Source: Candidatus Peribacteraceae bacterium
GTDB lineage: Bacteria > Patescibacteriota > Gracilibacteria > Peribacterales > Peribacteraceae
NCBI GenBank assembly: GCA_028717505.1
Contig: JAQUNQ010000024.1
Coordinates: 1 to 14,426, forward strand
Direction: 5' to 3'
Length of the DNA stretch: 14,426 nt
A program made the translations under genes and the position numbers. How positions within the stretch are numbered: position 1 is the stretch's first letter; each line of letters opens with the position of its first letter. The notes below the pieces were generated by a model, which saw only the letters and a list, made by a program, of their open reading frames with translations, was not told where the DNA came from and searched no databases. Positions 12,162-14,426 of this stretch are shown here, piece after piece.

Positions 12162-13349
12162 TTATTCCGCCATCCTGCACATGAGCTTCTTCGTAACGGC
12201 CTTTCCGTCCTCATCGAGACTCACGCACTCCACGGAAATCTCTCCGCCGTCGTCAGGCAGAGCCGCCAACTGCTGCACGAGAATGGGAAGATGCGCTTGC
12301 TCCACCAAATAACGCTTTCCGTAGTTGAGCATACCTAAATTGATAACCATCCCTTTCCCTCCTTTCCGAACACTCTGCAGAAGCTTTCCCGCATCAATCT
12401 CTCCATTGGAATCCGCCATTATCATCCCAGCAATACCGACCACATAGTCGAGTGCAGTGGTAGATGCCGGCGCCGGTCTGTCTTCGCGCTTCGCCATGAC
12501 TCGGAAACGCTTCCCGTTCACCTCCAGTCGCACGCGCCCGTCCGGTGCTTTCACAGCAGCAAGCTGGATCCCATTGATCGTGACTGGCTGACCGATGAGC
12601 TCCCTCTTACCATCATCGGAGAGCGCATCGAAAGAGACAGCGGCAGGAAGAGGCTTCTCCGGAGGGGCGAGCTCACGACGCACATCGGCGAGCTCCTGCG
12701 GGAAGAACTTGCGCGCAGTCAGGCCCATGACCGTTGCACCGCCGAGGGCAAGCGTGCCGGCAGCGAGGAGGCGGAAAGTCCGCTTGAAGAACCCCTTCTT
12801 CCCCCCGCCGAGCGCGAGCTTGCAGAGACGGTAGACGCCGTAGGAACCGATGAGAGGAATGCCGTACACGAGGACCCGCATCCACGGATGATCCTGTGAT
12901 GCATGAAGCAATCCATGGTAAACGGCGTCGGCATTCTGCCACGTCCCGAGGAGCTTCTGATCCACCCATCCCACGGTATCGCCTGTCCTCTCTAGGGCAT
13001 CGCTCGCGTAGTAACCGGCTGTCTTCTGCTTCTCCTCGATGATCCGCCGCATCTCGGCGAGATTATTGCGCATGGACTGCTGCACCCTGAGCTCATCGAT
13101 GATCTTGTTGCTCGCCACCCCCTTCTTCTCGAGCGCCTCTTTGTGCGCCGCATCGAGGCTCTGAAGCGCATGATCGATGGCCGAGAGACGATCACGAAGC
13201 TCCTTGGGTTTCGCCGACTCCTGCACCCACTTCCGAAGCTCCGCGAAGGCTTCCGCCGGATCCTTCTCGAGGAGGCGACGAACGGTCTCCGCGTGATCCT
13301 GCGGATCGGGTGCGGGACGGGGGCCTGCGGCGGGTTTTTCTGTTCTCAT
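12162..13349 (-). CDS. Membrane protein of unknown function, coiled coil plus two-helix hairpin
   Basis: This 395-residue protein matches no family I recognise. Residues 1-20 are Pro-rich, and 20-115 are charged and helical, likely coiled coil. Two membrane helices lie at about 157-176 (MRVLVYGIPLIGSYGVYRL) and 192-212, joined by a GGGKKGFFKR loop. The C-terminal 180 residues form a soluble domain with beta-like segments (PVTINGIQLAAVKAPDGRVRLEVNGKRFRV). The GIPLI...KKGFF...LLAAG pattern resembles the hairpin of the neighbour at 13370-13984. The frame is open to 13625, but ATG 13349 is chosen: the earlier part overlaps the upstream gene and reads as noncoding. It lies 20 nt downstream of that gene, so the two form an operon. 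Confidence 0.7.
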   Translation of the reverse strand: MRTEKPAAGPRPAPDPQDHAETVRRLLEKDPAEAFAELRKWVQESAKPKELRDRLSAIDHALQSLDAAHKEALEKKGVASNKIIDELRVQQSMRNNLAEMRRIIEEKQKTAGYYASDALERTGDTVGWVDQKLLGTWQNADAVYHGLLHASQDHPWMRVLVYGIPLIGSYGVYRLCKLALGGGKKGFFKRTFRLLAAGTLALGGATVMGLTARKFFPQELADVRRELAPPEKPLPAAVSFDALSDDGKRELIGQPVTINGIQLAAVKAPDGRVRLEVNGKRFRVMAKREDRPAPASTTALDYVVGIAGMIMADSNGEIDAGKLLQSVRKGGKGMVINLGMLNYGKRYLVEQAHLPILVQQLAALPDDGGEISVECVSLDEDGKAVTKKLMCRMAE

Positions 13350-13369
13350 GCAACGAAAAATACTGAGAA

Positions 13370-13984
13370 CTACGCTGCAGCGAGTGAAGGTCTCTCGCCG
13401 CGGAAGTAGTGCGTGAGGTAATCGGAGACGTTCACCGCAGCCACAGCGCCGATACCCACTAGACCCGTCGTGAGGAGCGCCTTGAGGACTTGGCCGGTCT
13501 TCGCGAAGAATCCTTCCTTCTGACCAATGGCCGCCCACTGCTTCGCGATGAGTGGCAGACCAACGATGCCGACGACACCCGCGGGGAGAGCGCCCTCGAG
13601 ACTCTGAACGGCTGCCTCCCCCCACTTCCCTTCTCTTACTGCTTTGATGGTCGCTTCGCCGCTCTTCTTCACGTTCTCATAAGCGAGATTGGGACTCAGG
13701 AAGCGTTCCCCGGCGAGCGTGCCGGTCTCTAACCCCGCATCCACGAGGTCAGCTGCGGGGATGCTCTCCGCAAGCTTCTGGAGCTGTTCCCGCGTGTGAT
13801 CGCGCTCGCCATCCGTTTCATTGGCACTGATCCACTTGCGGATCTCGATGCGGAACTGCCGCTTCTGCGCGGTATCCAGTTTCTTGGCATTTTCCTCCGC
13901 CGCAATGATCTCCGCATCGTCCGGCACATCATTGTTTGCCAGCTTGTCGCGGAGCGGCTTGAGGAGTTCGATGGCGTCTGCCAT
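13370..13984 (-). CDS. Membrane protein of unknown function sharing a hairpin with its neighbour
   Basis: This 204-residue protein matches no family I recognise. Residues 1-125 are charged and helical (LDTAQKRQFRIEIRKWISANE). Two hydrophobic helices lie at about 132-152 (ALPAGVVGIVGLPLIAKQW) and 166-186, joined by a GQKEGFFAKT loop, followed by a short tail. GLPLI...KEGFF...LL..G mirrors GIPLI...KKGFF...LLAAG in the next gene. The leader is strongly C/T-rich (TTTTTTTCTTTCCCCCCTCTCCC directly before the ATG, split here only by composition), with no Shine-Dalgarno. It lies 32 nt downstream of the partial gene at the right edge. Confidence 0.7.
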   Translation of the reverse strand: MADAIELLKPLRDKLANNDVPDDAEIIAAEENAKKLDTAQKRQFRIEIRKWISANETDGERDHTREQLQKLAESIPAADLVDAGLETGTLAGERFLSPNLAYENVKKSGEATIKAVREGKWGEAAVQSLEGALPAGVVGIVGLPLIAKQWAAIGQKEGFFAKTGQVLKALLTTGLVGIGAVAAVNVSDYLTHYFRGERPSLAAA

Positions 13985-14016
13985 GGGAGAGGGGGGAAAG
14001 AAAAAAATAAAAAGAA

Positions 14017-14426
14017 TTAGATGACTTTCTTCGTCCAGGGAGAACCGGCTCCGCCCGCAACGGGCCCCAGCTCCCAGCGAGTCTTGCCTGCCTGACTCCG
14101 CTTGATTTCGTCGCTCTGGCTGAGCAAGACAACGAGCTGATCGAGCGTGACATCTTTGCTCACTTTCAGGACTGCCATGCCTCCTTCGGCGACGAGATCC
14201 ACGCTCTGCGCGGGGATGAGCCCACCCTGATCTACCGTCACAACCCGCGCCTGCACGGATTTCAAGTGTCCCGCCAGTTGATCGAGTTGCGGGAGGAGCG
14301 CATCGGCACCCACGGGGAGGAAGGCCCGGATGTGCGCGTCATCGATCTTCTCCAGCTTCCAGGGAGTTCCCGCACCACTGATCACCACCTCCTGGAACTG
14401 TGCCGGATTCTTTTCCAGCATCGCCA
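14017..14426 (-). CDS. Hypothetical protein, 5' end cut by window edge
   Basis: The frame is open from the right edge to a TAA at 14019-14017 (at least 136 codons). The internal ATG at 14421 is probably not the start, since the frame continues past it. The visible part is soluble, without membrane helices or Cys. Alternating beta-like and helical stretches (ARVVTVDQGGLIPAQSVDLVAEGGMAVLKVSKDVTLDQLVVLL) suggest a small alpha/beta domain, and a Gly-rich C-terminus ends in TKKVI. I recognise no family. It is first in the run of unknown genes on this strand, 32 nt before the next start, so it is probably co-transcribed with the two membrane-protein genes. Confidence 0.6.
   Translation of the reverse strand, partial: AMLEKNPAQFQEVVISGAGTPWKLEKIDDAHIRAFLPVGADALLPQLDQLAGHLKSVQARVVTVDQGGLIPAQSVDLVAEGGMAVLKVSKDVTLDQLVVLLSQSDEIKRSQAGKTRWELGPVAGGAGSPWTKKVI

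Noticed and set aside
1..14426. CRISPR array, because a Cas4-like nuclease fold is present
   Set aside because: No regularly spaced direct repeats and no cas genes were seen.

Overview
This is a dense, GC-rich bacterial chromosome segment. Genes sit on both strands but mostly on the minus strand, with short gaps and small overlaps. TGA, TAG and TAA all end plausible genes, so the standard bacterial code fits. No phage, IS, plasmid or CRISPR region is visible. The short insert-free prolyl-tRNA synthetase, the CDP-archaeol-synthase-like protein, the small GIY-YIG protein beside a tRNA gene and the many lineage-restricted membrane or exported proteins suggest a Candidate Phyla Radiation (Patescibacteria) genome, perhaps a GC-rich Peregrinibacteria/Peribacteria relative. 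That placement is inference from gene content, not a phylogenetic result.

Layout from left to right. A cut-off gene of unknown function (minus) is divergent from a class V aminotransferase-like PLP enzyme (plus). Next come a GIY-YIG protein, a block of REP-like palindromes and tRNA-Glu, all minus. A small exported or membrane protein with a near-consensus sigma70 promoter follows. At 3243-3457 lies the most unusual unit in the window: a CIRCE heat-shock operator overlapping a promoter, a 24-residue Gly/Cys-only-like micropeptide, and a rho-independent terminator, all on the minus strand. Then come pyrD-pyrK (dihydroorotate dehydrogenase 1B and its electron-transfer subunit, minus), divergent from an overlapping pair of lipid genes (CDP-alcohol phosphatidyltransferase, then a CarS-like CTP transferase, plus). 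The lipid pair converges on pyrG (CTP synthase, minus).

Upstream of pyrG, still on the minus strand, lie an Arg-rich exported protein, a YtxH-like small membrane protein, proS, a divergent-PAP2 (DUF212) membrane protein and a stand-alone Fe-S PD-(D/E)XK nuclease. The window ends with three unknown genes, two of which share a two-helix membrane hairpin; the last is cut by the right edge.

Functional themes. pyrD/pyrK act in UMP synthesis and pyrG makes CTP, the substrate of the adjoining CarS-like enzyme. The CDP-linked lipid it would make could feed the CDP-alcohol phosphatidyltransferase, so the middle of the window looks like a pyrimidine-to-phospholipid neighbourhood. Most genes lack a Shine-Dalgarno sequence. 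Several have a -10-like hexamer only 6-11 nt before the start codon (leaderless-like), and others have C/T-rich leaders.
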